This document shows, piece by piece, positions 44,078-56,841 of a DNA stretch of 64,000 nucleotides (position 1 is its first letter; the number at the start of each line of letters is the position of its first letter). This DNA comes from Laccaria trichodermophora (lineage: Eukaryota; Basidiomycota; Agaricomycetes; Agaricales; Hydnangiaceae): positions 4,278,001 to 4,342,000 of the forward strand of contig JACTVC010000002.1 of NCBI GenBank assembly GCA_018417955.1, written 5' to 3'. Position numbers and translations under genes: made by a program. Below the pieces are notes generated by a model that was given only the letters and a program-made list of their open reading frames with translations, was not told where the DNA came from and did no database searches.

Positions 44078-46187
44078 TCAATCTGCGTAGAGCACATGCT
44101 TATCCGTGCCCTCCATCCACGATCGCAGCTCCTCGTTAGAGTCAAGCCCTACGAAAGTGTTCGTCATGCTGTCGCGATATCGCAAATTCCCAACCTCGCC
44201 TCCGAGGCGCGCCTGCACTTTGTCCATCAGTTCAGAATGAGTCACCTTTGGATGAACCCTGATGGCAATTAAATCGTCTGATACACGGTCAAAGATTTTG
44301 ATCTTAACAAAAGCGGTCTGTGGATTCGCAGCGGAGATCGGCGGGTTATTGAGGTTGGTCGTGGTGGAGTGTGAATGTGAATGTGAGCGAGAAGACATTG
44401 CTTGCGATGATCGGAAAGAAGCCGTGGAGGGCGTCGAAGCATTGTTCTGCTGATAATTTCCCTCGGTCCAGCGTGATTGTCCATTGGTATAATCACCATT
44501 ACGGATGGGTTGTGGTGACCCGTTACGTTCGATGTAATGTGGTGAGTTGGGCCGTGAGCGTGAAGAGTACGAGGAAGAAGCTTTGTGGAATGAGGATGAC
44601 GAGCCCACCCGTTGATGATTCTGACCCTGTAGACGAAAAGTATTGTCTTGGGACGACCGTTCGCTACCCTTAACGTAAGGGTGTCGCCCACGATCGTACG
44701 CCTTCTGTTGCAGAGAAGGAGCATAACCCTCATCTTCATAGTCGGAGCCATCGCTGCGTTGATCATCCTGCACTCTCATTCGGCCCATCTGATCTCGGAC
44801 ATTGCTTTCTTGGCTCTCATCAACATACTGGTCGTCTGGTGAGTCGCTTGCGAATAGCGCATCAATCTCATGCACCCGTGCCTCCACCTCATTGTCAACG
44901 TCGCCGGGCTTCAAAGCCAAAAACTTCCTGACCACTAGATGCTCCAAGATGTTCCTGCTTCCTGATTTGCCTAAAGCACACAAACCATGAATGTACTCGT
45001 CGAGTTCTCCTCTCCGAGTAGATGTCAAGGCATCATCAACATCCTGGGCAGGTCCCGGCATAAATGGCAAGGTGCGAGGATGTGGAGGTTCCCTCCCAGC
45101 TTCTCGTGGAAAGTTATCGAGCAGGGAAACCTGGAAGTCATAAAAGTCGTTGTAAACCCGGAAGAGTATAAGTTGCTTCGCGGGAGGTAGTACATTCTGG
45201 TCTGGTCGGGCGTAAGGCTGAAAAATGGCGTCAATACGGAACCAATATTCCTCCATTTCGTAATGGAAGGAAACGACGTCCGCAGAAAGAAGGATGCCTT
45301 CCGGAAGGATGTCGGGCGATTGAGCACGAGCTGGTTCAGAAGCGGCTTGAGGCTGAGGGGGTGATTGATAATCTTCCCGTGGCGAGTAAGAATTACTCTG
45401 CACTGAACCACGAGAAGGAGGGTCAATGACACCAAGGGCAATGCTATTTTGTTTGTAGTTCAGCATAGCTCGTTTCCAGTCCTCAACCTTGGGTAATTCC
45501 CCGCGATCCATCAAGCCCTGGACATCGGGGATAGCTTTTCCAGTCGATGGGTCGTGAATTTCAACAAAAGATACCGGAATAAGCCCAGGTCGACCCAAAC
45601 GGCCGATAGGTTTCGCCACGAACCACTCCCGGTTCGATTGGGCGACAACAGTGATCGCATCGCCGCGCTTCGCATCTAACTCATCCGCTCGCTCCGCCAC
45701 AAAATCGTGGAGGACAATGGCATAAAAAACTTGTGTTTTTGGCGTCGTCGGGATAGAAGATTCGGGACGCGAAGGTGAAGGTAGCGCAGTCCGGGGCCCG
45801 ACCTGTGAGGTCCGCACTCTAAGTGGAGACGGAATCAGATACCACAAGCGTAAGGCTGAATCAAAGAACGTACGGCGCAATGTTTTTATTGAACTCCTCA
45901 AACATATTACGGGGGACAATGCCTCTTGCACCAGTAACCGGGTTATGGGCTTCATACCAGGTTCCGACATCGTCTGCATCTCTGAGAACATAGAAGAAGT
46001 CGCCCTTCGAGAAAGATAGCTCTTGGGGAGCCTGTGACCTGTAATTGAACAGCGCGCGAATAACCTTCTGGGGAGGAAGAATGGCGGATGGGGGTTTGGA
46101 TATTGTTGGAATGGGCACTGGAGTCGATATTTGAAGTTTGGAGGAAGAGTCCTTGTTCCCATTGAGGGATTTCCTGAGGGACTTCAT
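44078..46187 (-). CDS. BEM1: Bem1-type polarity scaffold (SH3-SH3-PX-PB1)
   Basis: Bem1/Scd2 brings Cdc42, its exchange factor and PAK kinase together at growth sites. The start MKSLRKSLNGNKDSSS is followed by SH3-1 (VIRALFNYRSQAPQELSFSK, WYEAHNPVTGARGIVPRNMF), SH3-2 (YAIVLHDFVAERADELDAKR, GRPGLIPVSFVEIHDPSTGK), a PX domain (EEYWFRIDAIFQPY, LILFRVYNDFYDFQVSLLDN, FPREAGREPPHPRTLPFMPG), a Ser/Tyr/Gln-rich linker (44,400-44,800) and a C-terminal PB1 (FVKIKIFDRVSDDLIAIRVH, LRSWMEGTDKHVLYAD). All four domains are intact. About 680 residues. Divergent from NOT3 by 414 bp. Confidence 0.95.
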
Positions 46188-46601
46188 TGTTGCGTAGTAT
46201 CTGGCGTTTTCGCCCTAATTTATTTGAAGGGACAATGTTGGCCGCAGTCGAGAAAGGGTATCAGTCGTCGTCGTCGTCGTCGATTAGGGAAATCGAAGGT
46301 AGCCCTGACTTATCTAGCACGTGGACCTCACATCTAAACAATTGGCCAAAAATAGGTAGTAAAGTATCCGGAGTCCACCACTAAGGCATAGGCTAAGAAC
46401 CATCAGCTATGCTCCTATGAGAGTACCTACATTTGATATTTGGTTTGCAAGCTTTTAACTGGATCGTCGACCGAATCCTGTCTTTTTTCACTGGACTACG
46501 TTTGCTACTATGGGTTGATTTCCGCGAAGTTTACGTCAGCAAAGCCTTGAACAAACACAGACATACGTATTTCGGTTTCTACAATATCGTCTGGTCAAGC
46601 C
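46188..46601. promoter_or_regulatory. divergent promoter region BEM1/NOT3
   Basis: This is 414 bp between two start codons. A short (GTC)6 microsatellite lies at 46,264-46,282. No other gene is seen. Confidence 0.5.
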
Positions 46602-49600
46602 ATGGCGGCAAGGAAGCTTCAAAGTATGTCGAATTCATCTTCAATCGCTTGTTTTTATAAATTGTCAATTCTCGATAGCTGAAATTGACCGGACGCTGAA
46701 GAAGGTCGGAGAAGGTGTCGAGCTCTTTGAAGGCATATACGAGAAAATGCAGGCGTCGACCAATCAAACACAGAAGGAGAAACAAGAACTTGACCTCAAA
46801 ACACAAATTAAGAAGCTTCAACGGTTGCGTGACCAAATCAAGACCTGGGTTGCTAGCAATGACATCAAGGACAAGTCACAATTGCTGGAAAACCGGAGGC
46901 TGATTGAAACGGTGTGTTTCTGCTAGTCATTGCGCTTTCCACTTTCTATAATTCACTCTTGTGTCGTAATGCATCGGGAGTCATTTTCCGCCTGCGTTGG
47001 TGTTCATCATGCACTTTTGTCTCGTATGTCGCGCCTGTGTCCATATGTTCTCTCCACTCTTATCCGTTCCGAGTCTTGTGCTCACTCATTTCCTGGGTTT
47101 GCCACAATTTCTTACGCACATGCTTAACAGCAAATGGAGAAGTTTAAGGCATGCGAGAAGGAGATGAAGACGAAAGCCTTTTCTAAAGAGGGTCTTATTC
47201 AAGCAGCCAAGCTTGATCCAAAGGAGCAAGAAAAGGAGGAGGCGACACAGTGGTTGCAAGCTCAGGTTGAGGAGCTCCAGATGCAAGTTGAATCAACAGA
47301 GGCGGAGGTGGAGTCGCTCCAGGGGGCGGGGAAGAAGCGGAACAAAGCAGGCTCGACAGCCGCTGGCCGACTTGAAGAACTGGAACAATTGAACGATAGG
47401 CGGAAATGGCATATCAGCCGACTCGAAATTGTTTTACGATTGCTGAATAACGGTTCTCTACCAGCGGAGAAAGTTCAAGGTTTGAAGGAAGATGTGCAGT
47501 ATTTCGTGGAGAGCAACACGGTTCGTTTTACAGCATTGTTTGGCTTATACACCATTTTCAAGGTTTTTTTTTTTTTTTTGCGAATTTAGGACGAAGATTT
47601 CGACGAGGATGAAGGTATATACGACGATCTCAACCTCGACGAAGAGGAAGAGAAGTTTGGATTGGCTCCAGATGACGATGACAGCGACGATTCCGATGAG
47701 GCTAGTGAAGGTTTGCATGCGACACCTTCAAAGTGGTGATGAATTAACGTTTAATACAGACATACCTGCACGTTCAGCATCTAAGAAACACGATGAAGAG
47801 AGTGTTACGAGCAGTAAACGTGACGACAGCCCAATATTAAAGAAAGCGGCCGTTTCGTTAAGGAGTGAGTTCCGCCAGTCTTTCGTTTTTTATGGGCTAA
47901 ACGTCGTCGACAGAGCATTCAGTGGACAGTAAGATTTTTGTCTCTCGGGTATGTCTACTGGGTCCTCACGTTATTTTTTTTCCTTTTTAGCGAAACCTCC
48001 GCCCAATCTAACTTTTGCGCAACAGCCAATGGCAAGTGTCCTTAAGGCAAGCATACCTCAACAACCTCCGCGGCCAGCGCCCGTTGTCCTACCACCCATA
48101 AGGTACGCTGCCGCAGCTGCGGCCGCGGTGACGCCCCATCTCGGCTCCCAAACATCGGTGCATGCGTCCGCGTCAGCGCTCACCCCCGCAACATCGCTTC
48201 CGCCGCCGCCGCCGCTTCCGTCTACTGCGCCATCAATACCGCCGTCAAGTTCCTTGTCTCTGTCAACGTCGCTGGATCAACCCCCTTCTCCAAGCCTAAC
48301 CCACCCATCGGTCACTAGCCCAATGCTGTCTTCATCAGCATCAGTTTCACAGCAGCCTGATGGTTCATTTTACTCTGGTCAAGACTCACCCTCTCTCTCG
48401 GAAGCGATTGCAGCGTCTACCCGCAAGCCAGCAGCAACCTCGTCACCCCAGCGTGTTTCCGTGGCTCGGCAGGGTAAGGCGAAAGTATGGTCAAGTTCGG
48501 GGCTAATTCAATTAATTAGGATCAATTTCTACGCCTCAAGCAACAAACGAGCCTGCGGTATGTGACACACTTTCATATAGTCATAATAGTACCTTAACAT
48601 AGTCATTTTAATCCAGCATGTATCCTCCACAGAAGCTCCGCAACAACCCCAAGCTCAGACCTCATCGAACGCTGCTCAGTCTTTACAATCTCAACAGGCA
48701 CCACCACCTCCTGGACCCTCACCGCTGCCGCAACAATTACAACAATACACAGTGAATTCGCAAGCTTCAAAGTCGCCATTGCCTGGAACATCGCAACCAC
48801 CAGTAATGTTCCCGCCTGGTGTCAAGGTGCCACAGAGTGAACAGCCGGGACCACCTTCACCCGCGGTGCAGCCTCCTCAAACAATTGGTGCCCAACGACC
48901 GCCATCAACGACACAACCCCAACAGGGACACACACCCCGTACAACTGGCCCGTCTGCATTCCCTGGATCTCTCTCGGACTTGGTGGTATCATTTGAGAAT
49001 GTGAAGCAGAAGGGTGAGTCTTGGTTTGCAAACTTAATCAAGCGATTTCTCAGCAAACGCACTCTTGCATGGCCGTAGCAGCTCTGCGGATGAGCAATTT
49101 AGATCATGTGCATAAGATGCTGGAAGGGGGGCAGTCGACCGTGCCACAGCCTCAAGACACTGAAAAGTTGGTTAGATGAACACCTTCACGCATATTTTCT
49201 TACCAGATATTTCAGGCCCAAATATTACGTTCCTCGGAACCCATACCCCACCGCCCCGTACTATCCCCAATCACCCCACCCTTCACTAGGCACCACTGGC
49301 ATCTTCTCACAGCTAGATGTCGAAACATTGTTCTATGTCTTTTACTTCCTTCCTGGGACCTATCAACAGTGCGTAATTGATCTCGATTGTGGTCGACCCA
49401 AACCTTTGACGTGTTGTTACAGATTCCTTGCAGCGAAAGAACTGAAGCGGCAATCATGGCGCTTCCATGTGAAATATCTGACTTGGTTCCAGCGTCACTC
49501 AGAACCGCAGGCGATTACGGAAGAATACGAGCAAGGGGTATATGTTTATTTCGACTGGGAAGGTTCGTGGTGTCAACGGAAAAAGAGCGACTTCCGCTTC

Positions 49601-49627
49601 GAGTATCGGTACCTTTCAGAGGATTGA
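46602..49627 (+). CDS. NOT3: CCR4-NOT complex subunit NOT3/NOT5
   Basis: This is the NOT module subunit of the CCR4-NOT deadenylase, which controls mRNA decay and monitors codon optimality. The first exon is only MAARKLQ; the second gives [40 protein letters not shown] and [15 protein letters not shown]. After an intron of about 220 nt comes [20 protein letters not shown] and [20 protein letters not shown] (Not3 N-terminal coiled coil). An acidic stretch, then a long Pro/Ser/Ala/Gln-rich linker (48,000-48,950), precede the NOT-box: [71 protein letters not shown] and EYRYLSED. About 750-800 residues. Confidence 0.95.
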
Positions 49628-49755
49628 TACTTTTGTTTCCTGTCGCTATAAGATTTTCGTAGCTATCTGGATCAACCTCTTGTAATTGTTTTGAAAAGAC
49701 CGTCTCTCCATATTATGGTTGTCGTCAAGCATAATGTATACTGTTGTTCACATAT

Positions 49756-50582
49756 CTAGTCTAGTTTGACGATCGCACCAATGGCCTCGAAGGTTTTCTG
49801 TAATTTCTCAGCGTCGTCCTTTGAGAGGTTTTCCTTAAGGACTTTTGGTAGCGATTCGACGAATTTCTTGGCCTGAGGACATTTTCGTTACATGCAAAAT
49901 GGGCGAGATTCAAAAAGAGAACATACGTCTATTAACGTCAAGTTTGGCACCAATGCTTTGACTTCCCTGATGACCTTCGGCTTAGATCCAGCATCAAACG
50001 ATTCCAACCTGACATTGAACACAGTTTTTTCTTTGGGTTTCTCCTGTACACAACGCGTGAGAGTGCAAAAATGTTCAAGAAAGCGGCCTCACAACTGCAG
50101 GTTCGTCAGCGGCAGGTGCAGCAGCTTGCGGGGCAGCAACGCCTGTAGCTGGCATGGCAATCTCCTGAATATTTAGTCGTGTCTGACGGGAACATTAGGT
50201 TGTAAGGGCAGTTTCAAGTTTGACTTATGTTTACCTTCAACTCCGTGACAAGGTCTACTGCCTGCAACAGGGTGAGACTAGAGATGTCATCCACGATACG
50301 GGAAATGGCAGGTTTTAATGTAGCGTTTATAGAATGAGGTGGAGGTGTCGACTTTGACGTTGGTTCGGTCGCGGTGGCCAGCCATCTTGCGCTGTTAGCT
50401 CCCCTCAAGCATCTACGCGACAACACATTAGTTTCGAGCTTTGCCTTCGAACGGGTGCGCTTACCGGGGAGTAGCAGTTTGGCGCGAGAAGGAACGAAAG
50501 GCACCAGCGCAGCGACTCTAAAATAGTAACAAAGAGGTCAGGCAGAATATCAACGAGAGCTTGCAGAAAGACTCACTGCCAT
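49756..50582 (-). CDS. MRPL12: mitochondrial ribosomal protein bL12m (L7/L12)
   Basis: This is a stalk protein of the mitochondrial large subunit that recruits translation GTPases. Splicing ATG-GCA | AGT gives MASRCAGAFRSSRQTATPR | CLRGANSARWLATATEP, an Arg/Ser-rich targeting peptide; the second junction splits an Arg codon. The N-terminal dimer domain reads SRIVDDISSLTLLQAVDLVT and a linker rich in A and P follows. The C-terminal domain reads EKTVFNVRLESFDAGSKPKV, IREVKALVPNLTLIDAKKFV and ESLPKVLKENLSKDDAEKLQ, ending GAIVKLD. The IREVK and GL-to-NL DAKxxVE motifs match bL12. About 185 residues. Confidence 0.93.
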
Positions 50583-51574
50583 AGCTAAATATTATACTTG
50601 TTATGTACTTGTTGGCAATATGTAGGAAATTTGAGGGTGTGTTTGGCGTCGCTTGGCTACACCATCTGCCATCTACTTTCAAAACATCGATTCTCCAATC
50701 TGACAACTTTCTCATTCCAAATGCCACGAGATGTTGATTCTCACATTACATCTGCAATGCGGTCAGTAGCTTTTTTCAATTGAAGTCCCAATGGCACCAG
50801 CCTCGAAAACGAGGGGAGCAGGCTGCAGAACTTCTAGCCTATCCTCGTGCACCCACCATGACAATGATAACACTGTATGAAATTGTCCAAATCTTACTCC
50901 CGCGCATTACGACCGCAGCCTGATTTCACCCACCGAATAAGGCTTGCACATCGTTTAAGAAGACCAATCACGATCCACGTGGCGCCACCGCCTACTTGAA
51001 TAGTTTCTGCTGCTCAGTAACAGCCGCTTGCCTAACTGGACGCTGCTTTCCAACAGCTTGGGTATTGGCTTACATCACAACCCTCACGCTGAAGGTCTAC
51101 TGGACCAACTCCGTGCCTTAGAACCATATTCTAATATCGAGAAGGCAGGTAAGTGCACGTGTGTCCGATGATTTTACGTGTCCGAAGTCTTCCAAGTCGC
51201 CTCATTGGTGTCAAGCTTGGGACTGGAAGCTCCTAATAGAAAGGCCTAGTATGGACTCATAGCCATCAACATCCGACGACTGCCGTATCTCTTCGACGCA
51301 TGGGGACAATACGTTTCTGCGTAGTACGGACGTATCGCCTAACCATATTGCCTGCCACTGATCAGACTTCGGAATCCACCATTGATTCTCCAAGCTTCTT
51401 GACCGTTGTTCAAGACCTTATAAGCTTGGAACATCGAAGATAAAGGGACTTGTCCTCACACCACTATCTCGCATCTGCTACGGAATATGATCGACAGTCG
51501 GCAGAGCACTCATAGTGTCGATAACACGTCAGCCCTATCTATATATGTTAACGCATAGACTGATCCAACTCAGG
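50583..51574. other. intergenic of about 1 kb
   Basis: This lies between the bL12m start and the DUF6534 gene. A short plus-strand open piece at about 51,025-51,150 (SLGIGLHHNPHAEGLLDQL) looks protein-like but has no clear start or continuation, so it may be a lone exon or a gene remnant. The upstream exon or exons of the DUF6534 gene may also lie here. Confidence 0.4.
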
Positions 51575-53443
51575 ATGGGAGCATCACTTATAGGGGTAAT
51601 CTGTGCTGCGATGCAAGTTGTTACGGATTTCTACCCGAGATGAAGGTTGACTCTCCCTCCAGGCTTTATGGAGGTACTTTTCGTGTAACGTCCACAAACA
51701 TTTACCTATTACGGAGCCGCTGCAGTATCCTGCGTTCAGACGTGGTATTATTTCAATCGCTACTCAAAGGTACCCGAAACAGTTTGCTTTGCTGCAAGAT
51801 TTATTTTCATGGTTGTTCAGGACGTCTGGTACATCAAAGCACTTGTACGTGCGCTTTCCGTTGTTAATTTTCCGTGTCGACCGATATCAATACTTTAGGT
51901 TGGCGGCGTCTGGTTCTTTGATAGTGTGCATCAAATGCTCATCTCTCACACTGGTATTCGCTTCCCACAGCTTTCCGCGTCTTAGGAGATGAATCTTTTG
52001 AACAGTGTATTACTATGTCATCTCCAATTACAATAATCCCGCTATCCTTACGAATATGGTCTGGTGTGAAATTTCCACAATTTCTTATGATGAAATCTCT
52101 AATATAAATTTAGGAGCATCCTGGTGTGTGACGTTCTTGGCCAGTTGCCGTTTTTTATAACCTCATTCTTATTCAGCTTGAAGTGTTGTTTAATGTGAGT
52201 TGGTCTTGCGCAGCAGGTTCCAAAGATTGTGAAAACGCCTTCGACAGGGTTTCATTGGCTTCTTGGTTCAAATGTTAGCTACCATTCACGTACTCCGCGT
52301 TCCAGTGCTGGACATTACTTTTTATTTAGGTTTTTAACGCTGAGAGTGTGGAGGTGTACGGATGCAACCAGCCCTTCTATCTTGAACGAGCCGCGCTTAC
52401 GAGATTACAGTGAGCAGTCAAAACATCCCGTTGACAGCCGTTGTGGTCAGTTTCCTTTCTCCAACTCAGTCACTTTGTTTTTAACTGACGTCAGGGCGCA
52501 TTGGTTCTGGCGGAATTTGGCAAGTTTCAGCTTCGCTGCTGCCCGGCGGATGTCTAACCAAGCTATTTTCACGCAGGCTGTTCCGTTGGTCAGTCTTACC
52601 ATAAATCTTTTTGAACAAGAATGATTGAGAATGGCTTAGTTTTTACAGTTCAATCGTGAGCTGCCCGCGCTGTTTCTGAAGGTTTCAACTCAATCAACAC
52701 AGCATGCGACTGCAAACTTGGGGTGAACTGACTCGACTGAAGGTATGTCGATGATTTGATACAGAGTTTTGTCAAACTGATATCTGGAAGGGCCTCTCAA
52801 TTACTGTGAATATATTAGCCGCGGTAGCAGACATTCTCATTGCAGCCTCCCTCTGTTACTTTCTCCATCGTTCGAGGACTGGGTTTAAAAAGTAAGTTGT
52901 TTCACGGTTCCTTCGGCTCCTTAGACTCATAGTTCCATGGGAAGGTCGGATACGATGATTAGCAGATTAGTACGTCGTTGACAGTTTTCCATTCACACAC
53001 AGAAAATCATTAGTCACGTCGCCGCAGATTCTTTTTACCGTTAGCACTGGCATGTTGACTAGCATCTGCGCCGTTGCATCCCTGATTTCCGTGAGTTGAA
53101 TGATTTACATGAGTGGACGTCATGACAAATGATTTTCCGCATCTTCAGATACTGATTTGGGGTCAAACTCTCATTTACGTGGCGTTTTATTTCAGCTTGG
53201 GCCGACGTCAGTAAACTTGAACTCTTTTCAGATTTTTTTTTGATGGCGGTGTTGTCAGTCTATAGCAATTCTGTTCTAGCAACGTTGAATGCTCGAAACG
53301 GCATTCGTGAATTAGGTGAAGACAGCGACGAGATGTCGTTTTCCTTGCAGAACTTCTCAAAATCGGGGGAAGGGCAAGTGGGCTCACCGGTGATTTCTTC
53401 CTTCTCATTGTTCCCTTGGCCGTCTCCTGAACCAGAACCCTAG
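51575..53443 (+). CDS. DUF6534-type seven-helix membrane protein (5' end uncertain)
   Basis: Members of this family are abundant in mushroom genomes, have about seven membrane helices and no known function. Short exons join to LRMGASLIGVICAAM | LYGVSCVQTWYYFNRYSK | DVWYIKALV | WFFDSVHQMLISHTVYYYV | ISNYNNPAILTNMVW | QLEVLFNGFIGFLVQ | NIPLTAVVVSFLLSNSVTLF | ALVLAEFGKF | AAVADILIAASLCYFLHRSR and LFTVSTGMLTSICAVASLIS. The last exon reads YSNSVLATLNARNGIRELGE and ends PWPSPEPEP. The YSNSxLATLNAR motif is the family hallmark. The second junction (51,613) fits a GC donor. Start is the first ATG of the open exon; a further 5' exon is possible. Some middle exons (52,300-52,700) were not fully resolved. 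Confidence 0.68.
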
Positions 53444-54377
53444 AGGCCTACGAACATATCTATTAAGATAGAAACAATGCAAGATTTTTCTCGTGAACGA
53501 TACGGACCAGAGGTAAAATTTCGCTTAGAGCTTGCTGACGACGCCGATTAACTGTTGCGCCAGTCGACGGTGGCCGATGGTGCTTTCTAACGGGACGAGA
53601 CTGACATTCGCTGGCCAGTGTACGATTTTGTAAACCTTATGGTCTGTTGTGTACTTTGTTTGTATCACAAACTTCGCATGTAAAACTTCCTCTTTCCTTT
53701 TACTCGCACGTCACCACGACGACGACCATTAAGTAAAGGTTTGCCATAGCGCTGCAAAGGTTCGGGGAAAAGCAGGTGGATCGGGACACTACGCGAGAAA
53801 CGGAGTCCATGTCCCTTCAACGAATTCTGGATGGCTGATCGATGGATTGCCCCGCGCGTGCGTCCTGCTGGCCTCGAGGTTATCCTTCCTGCAGATCTCG
53901 TCTAGCTATCGGTTAGAAAGGAGCGTACGGCTCAACATGCAACTGCAGAAGCGCTGTTTGTATAGCAACAGATTCGCCAGACATCTGGCTTTGATGAAAA
54001 AGAACCCCTGGCTGCATCCAAGCCACGATTCATACGGGCAATCTCGAGGGATCTTTACTACCAAACTTTGGAAATGACTGAGAACTTCACGGTTTGGGCG
54101 TATTCGCCATTGCACTCTCCTCAAATCGGTGAATGACGACACACATTTCACCTCAGTCGCAACGTCGTGCCCAGATGAATGACTTAGATGGAGCGTGGAA
54201 AGGTACGATGTGTACCGCGGACTTCTCTCATGCTTTTTTTCTGATTTAGTCAAAAGTGAAAAATCTCACCCTGTGAACCAGATCGGGATTGATCCTATCC
54301 TGCTTAAAAGCGCCTAACGATAATTTTCGATACCCAACATGTTCATTTTTTTTTGGCGTTTGTCCTCATCTCCCGTC
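53444..54377. other. intergenic of about 930 bp
   Basis: No convincing gene on either strand. It should hold the 3' UTR of the DUF6534 gene and the P450 promoter. Confidence 0.45.
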
Positions 54378-56492
54378 ATGGCGTTTAACTGTATCATATC
54401 TGTGTGTTTATTTCTTCTCTTTGCCGCTCTGTGGGTTTTACAAAAGCTGCCACGACGGAAGAGGGCTTTCGCATCCCTTCCTCCTGGGCCGAAAGGCTTG
54501 CCCTTCATTGGAAATGTTCTGGACATGCCGTCTGAAAAAGAATGGCAAACATTTGCGCGTTGGGGTGAAACATGGGGCTAGTATCTCTCTGTCTTTTTGC
54601 AGGACACGCAATCCGCTGACTCTCGAGTTTAGGTGACATTTGTTCTGTCACGGTTCTCGGCCAACCTCTCATCATTCTTAACTCCGCGAAGGCTGTTATT
54701 GATATCCTGGAGAAGAAAAGTGCGATTTACTCTGACCGACCCACTCTTCAGATGGGTGGGGAACTTGTCGGATGGAAAAATACACTAGTGCTTCTACAGT
54801 ACGGCGACCGCTTTCGACGATATCGTCGCCTTTTCCATAAGTTGATCGGAAGCCAAGCGGCGATGAAGGCTTTCCTTCCCATCGAGGAGTTGGAGGCACG
54901 TCGGTTCTTGCGCAGAGTTCTGATGAAGCCGGAAGACTTGGCTGTCCATGTTCGCAAGTAGGTTCTGTTTTGTGCCAAAAAATAAACCCAATGATTGTCA
55001 TTGGAATCGTAGAACCGTCGGTGCTGTTGTTCTTAAAATATCTCATGGATACGACGTGAAGGAACACAACGATCCTTTTGTTGAATTGGCAGACAGAGCG
55101 ACAGAGCAATTTTCCATCGCGACCGCCCCTGGTGGCTTCCTGGTTGACTTGATTCCTGCTTGTGAGCCTTTCCGGGGTCCTTTGCGTCTATCCTTAACTG
55201 TTTAAAGTGCGCTACATTCCGATGTGGTTTCCGGGAGCTGGCTTCCGCAGAAAGGCATCAGTCTGGGCTGCTACACTCTTTGAAATGGTGGAGCAGCCGC
55301 ACAATTTTGTGAAGAAGCAGATGGTATGTTTGACACGCGCGAGAAAAAAACTACAATTCACCTCTTGACGCAAGGCCGCTGGCACGGCTACCCATTCCTT
55401 CTCCTCCGCGTTACTAGAAGGTCAGAAACTCACAGCCGATGAGGAATTCGATCTTAAATGGAGCGCAGCAAGTTTATACTCAGGTGCATGGGTCCGGCCT
55501 TCGTGCAAAGATTTTTTTCGTCTTACCATCACAATATTTCTCAGGCGCTGCAGATACGGTTGGGACCGATCCCATAACTTTGACGCTCCTTATTGACATA
55601 CCACCAGACGGTTTCGGCAATTTATTCTTTTTTCCTTGCTCTCGCTCTCTATCCCGCTGTCGCAAAGAAGGCGCAGGAAGAAATCGATGCCGTTGTCGGA
55701 AGCGATAGACTTCCTACGTTTGCAGATCGGGAGAATCTACCATACGTCGATGCTCTCACGAAAGAAGTTTTCAGGTGGAATGCTGTGGTCCCAACTGGTA
55801 TGTGGCTAGTACTTTCAAGAGGGCTATCTATTCAACCGTTTCTTTCCCAGCTGTACCTCACCGGGCAATGGAAGACGACATTCACGAGGGCTATTTCATT
55901 CCTAAGGGATCCTTAATCATTCCAAACATCTGGTTTGTGGTGTCTTGCTCTGACTTTCTCCGAAATTTTCAAATCCGTAAAACAGGAAACTTACCCATGA
56001 CCCGAGAATATACCACAATCCAATGGAGTTTAACCCAGATCGTTTTATGTCCACGGAGGGTTCGCCTCCCGAAACTGATCCTCGAAATTTTTCGTTTGGC
56101 TTTGGTCGACGGTATGTTGCTTGGCTCATTGTGATGACACTCAATTGAAAGAGTTATAGGGCCTGTCCTGGTACCTTTTCCCTTTTATTTGATCTAACCA
56201 AGATTATCTCAAACCGCATTCAGGTTATCACCTCGCTGATGCTTCTGTATATATTGCTTGCGTAACATCCTTGGCCGTGTTTAATATAGCGAAGGCCATT
56301 GAAGGTGGAATAGTGATTGAACCTCTACACGAGAACACTTCAGGAACTATCAGGTTTGTGATGTTGGTTTTGTCCATTGCAACGACATTTCACACATATT
56401 CATCTGCCAGTCATCCCAAGCCATTTAAGTGCTCAATCACGCCGCGCTCAGAGAAGGCTATATCCTTGATCCAATCGGAGGAGCTCATGTAA
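54378..56492 (+). CDS. cytochrome P450 monooxygenase
   Basis: This is an ER-anchored heme monooxygenase; substrate unknown. The start [20 protein letters not shown] is one membrane helix, followed by the hinge [15 protein letters not shown]. Then come [35 protein letters not shown] (C-helix), [31 protein letters not shown], the I-helix [39 protein letters not shown] and [20 protein letters not shown] (ExxR). The heme loop reads [12 protein letters not shown], with the axial Cys split by an intron at about 56,110-56,160. The C-terminus is SLIQSEELM. All catalytic motifs are intact. An earlier ATG at 54,339 is in frame. The layout resembles agaricomycete families annotated as O-methylsterigmatocystin oxidoreductase, which is only a name. 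Confidence 0.88.
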
Positions 56493-56841
56493 CTTAAATT
56501 TTTCGTGTCGTTTCTTGCCGGTTAGATTATTATTGTCTGTCAAACGCCATGAATATTCGAAGTGAGTCAACATAACGACACAAGCCAGCAGACATGATGT
56601 TGGGAAAATCGCAGAACTATAGTGCATCTATTTCCCTGGAACCCTGCCATCCAACGGTCGGATATTGAAAGGGGTTGGGGCTCATAGTCGGTTGGTTGCA
56701 GATGAAGGCACTGAGGTAGTTGTTGCCTTACTAGTTAGCCGGATGCGTGTAATCTTTTTTAGCCGTGTGTTCACAAGAAGGATTCGGTTCTATCGACATC
56801 GCGGCAGTTACGGATCGGGGAACGAGTATGGGGGTGTAAAG
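56493..56841. other. convergent intergenic of about 350 bp
   Basis: This lies between the P450 stop and the Shg1-type gene stop. No gene is seen. Confidence 0.45.

Noticed and set aside
46264..46282. (GTC)n repeat as a functional site
   Set aside because: A six-unit microsatellite in a promoter; no evidence of a role.
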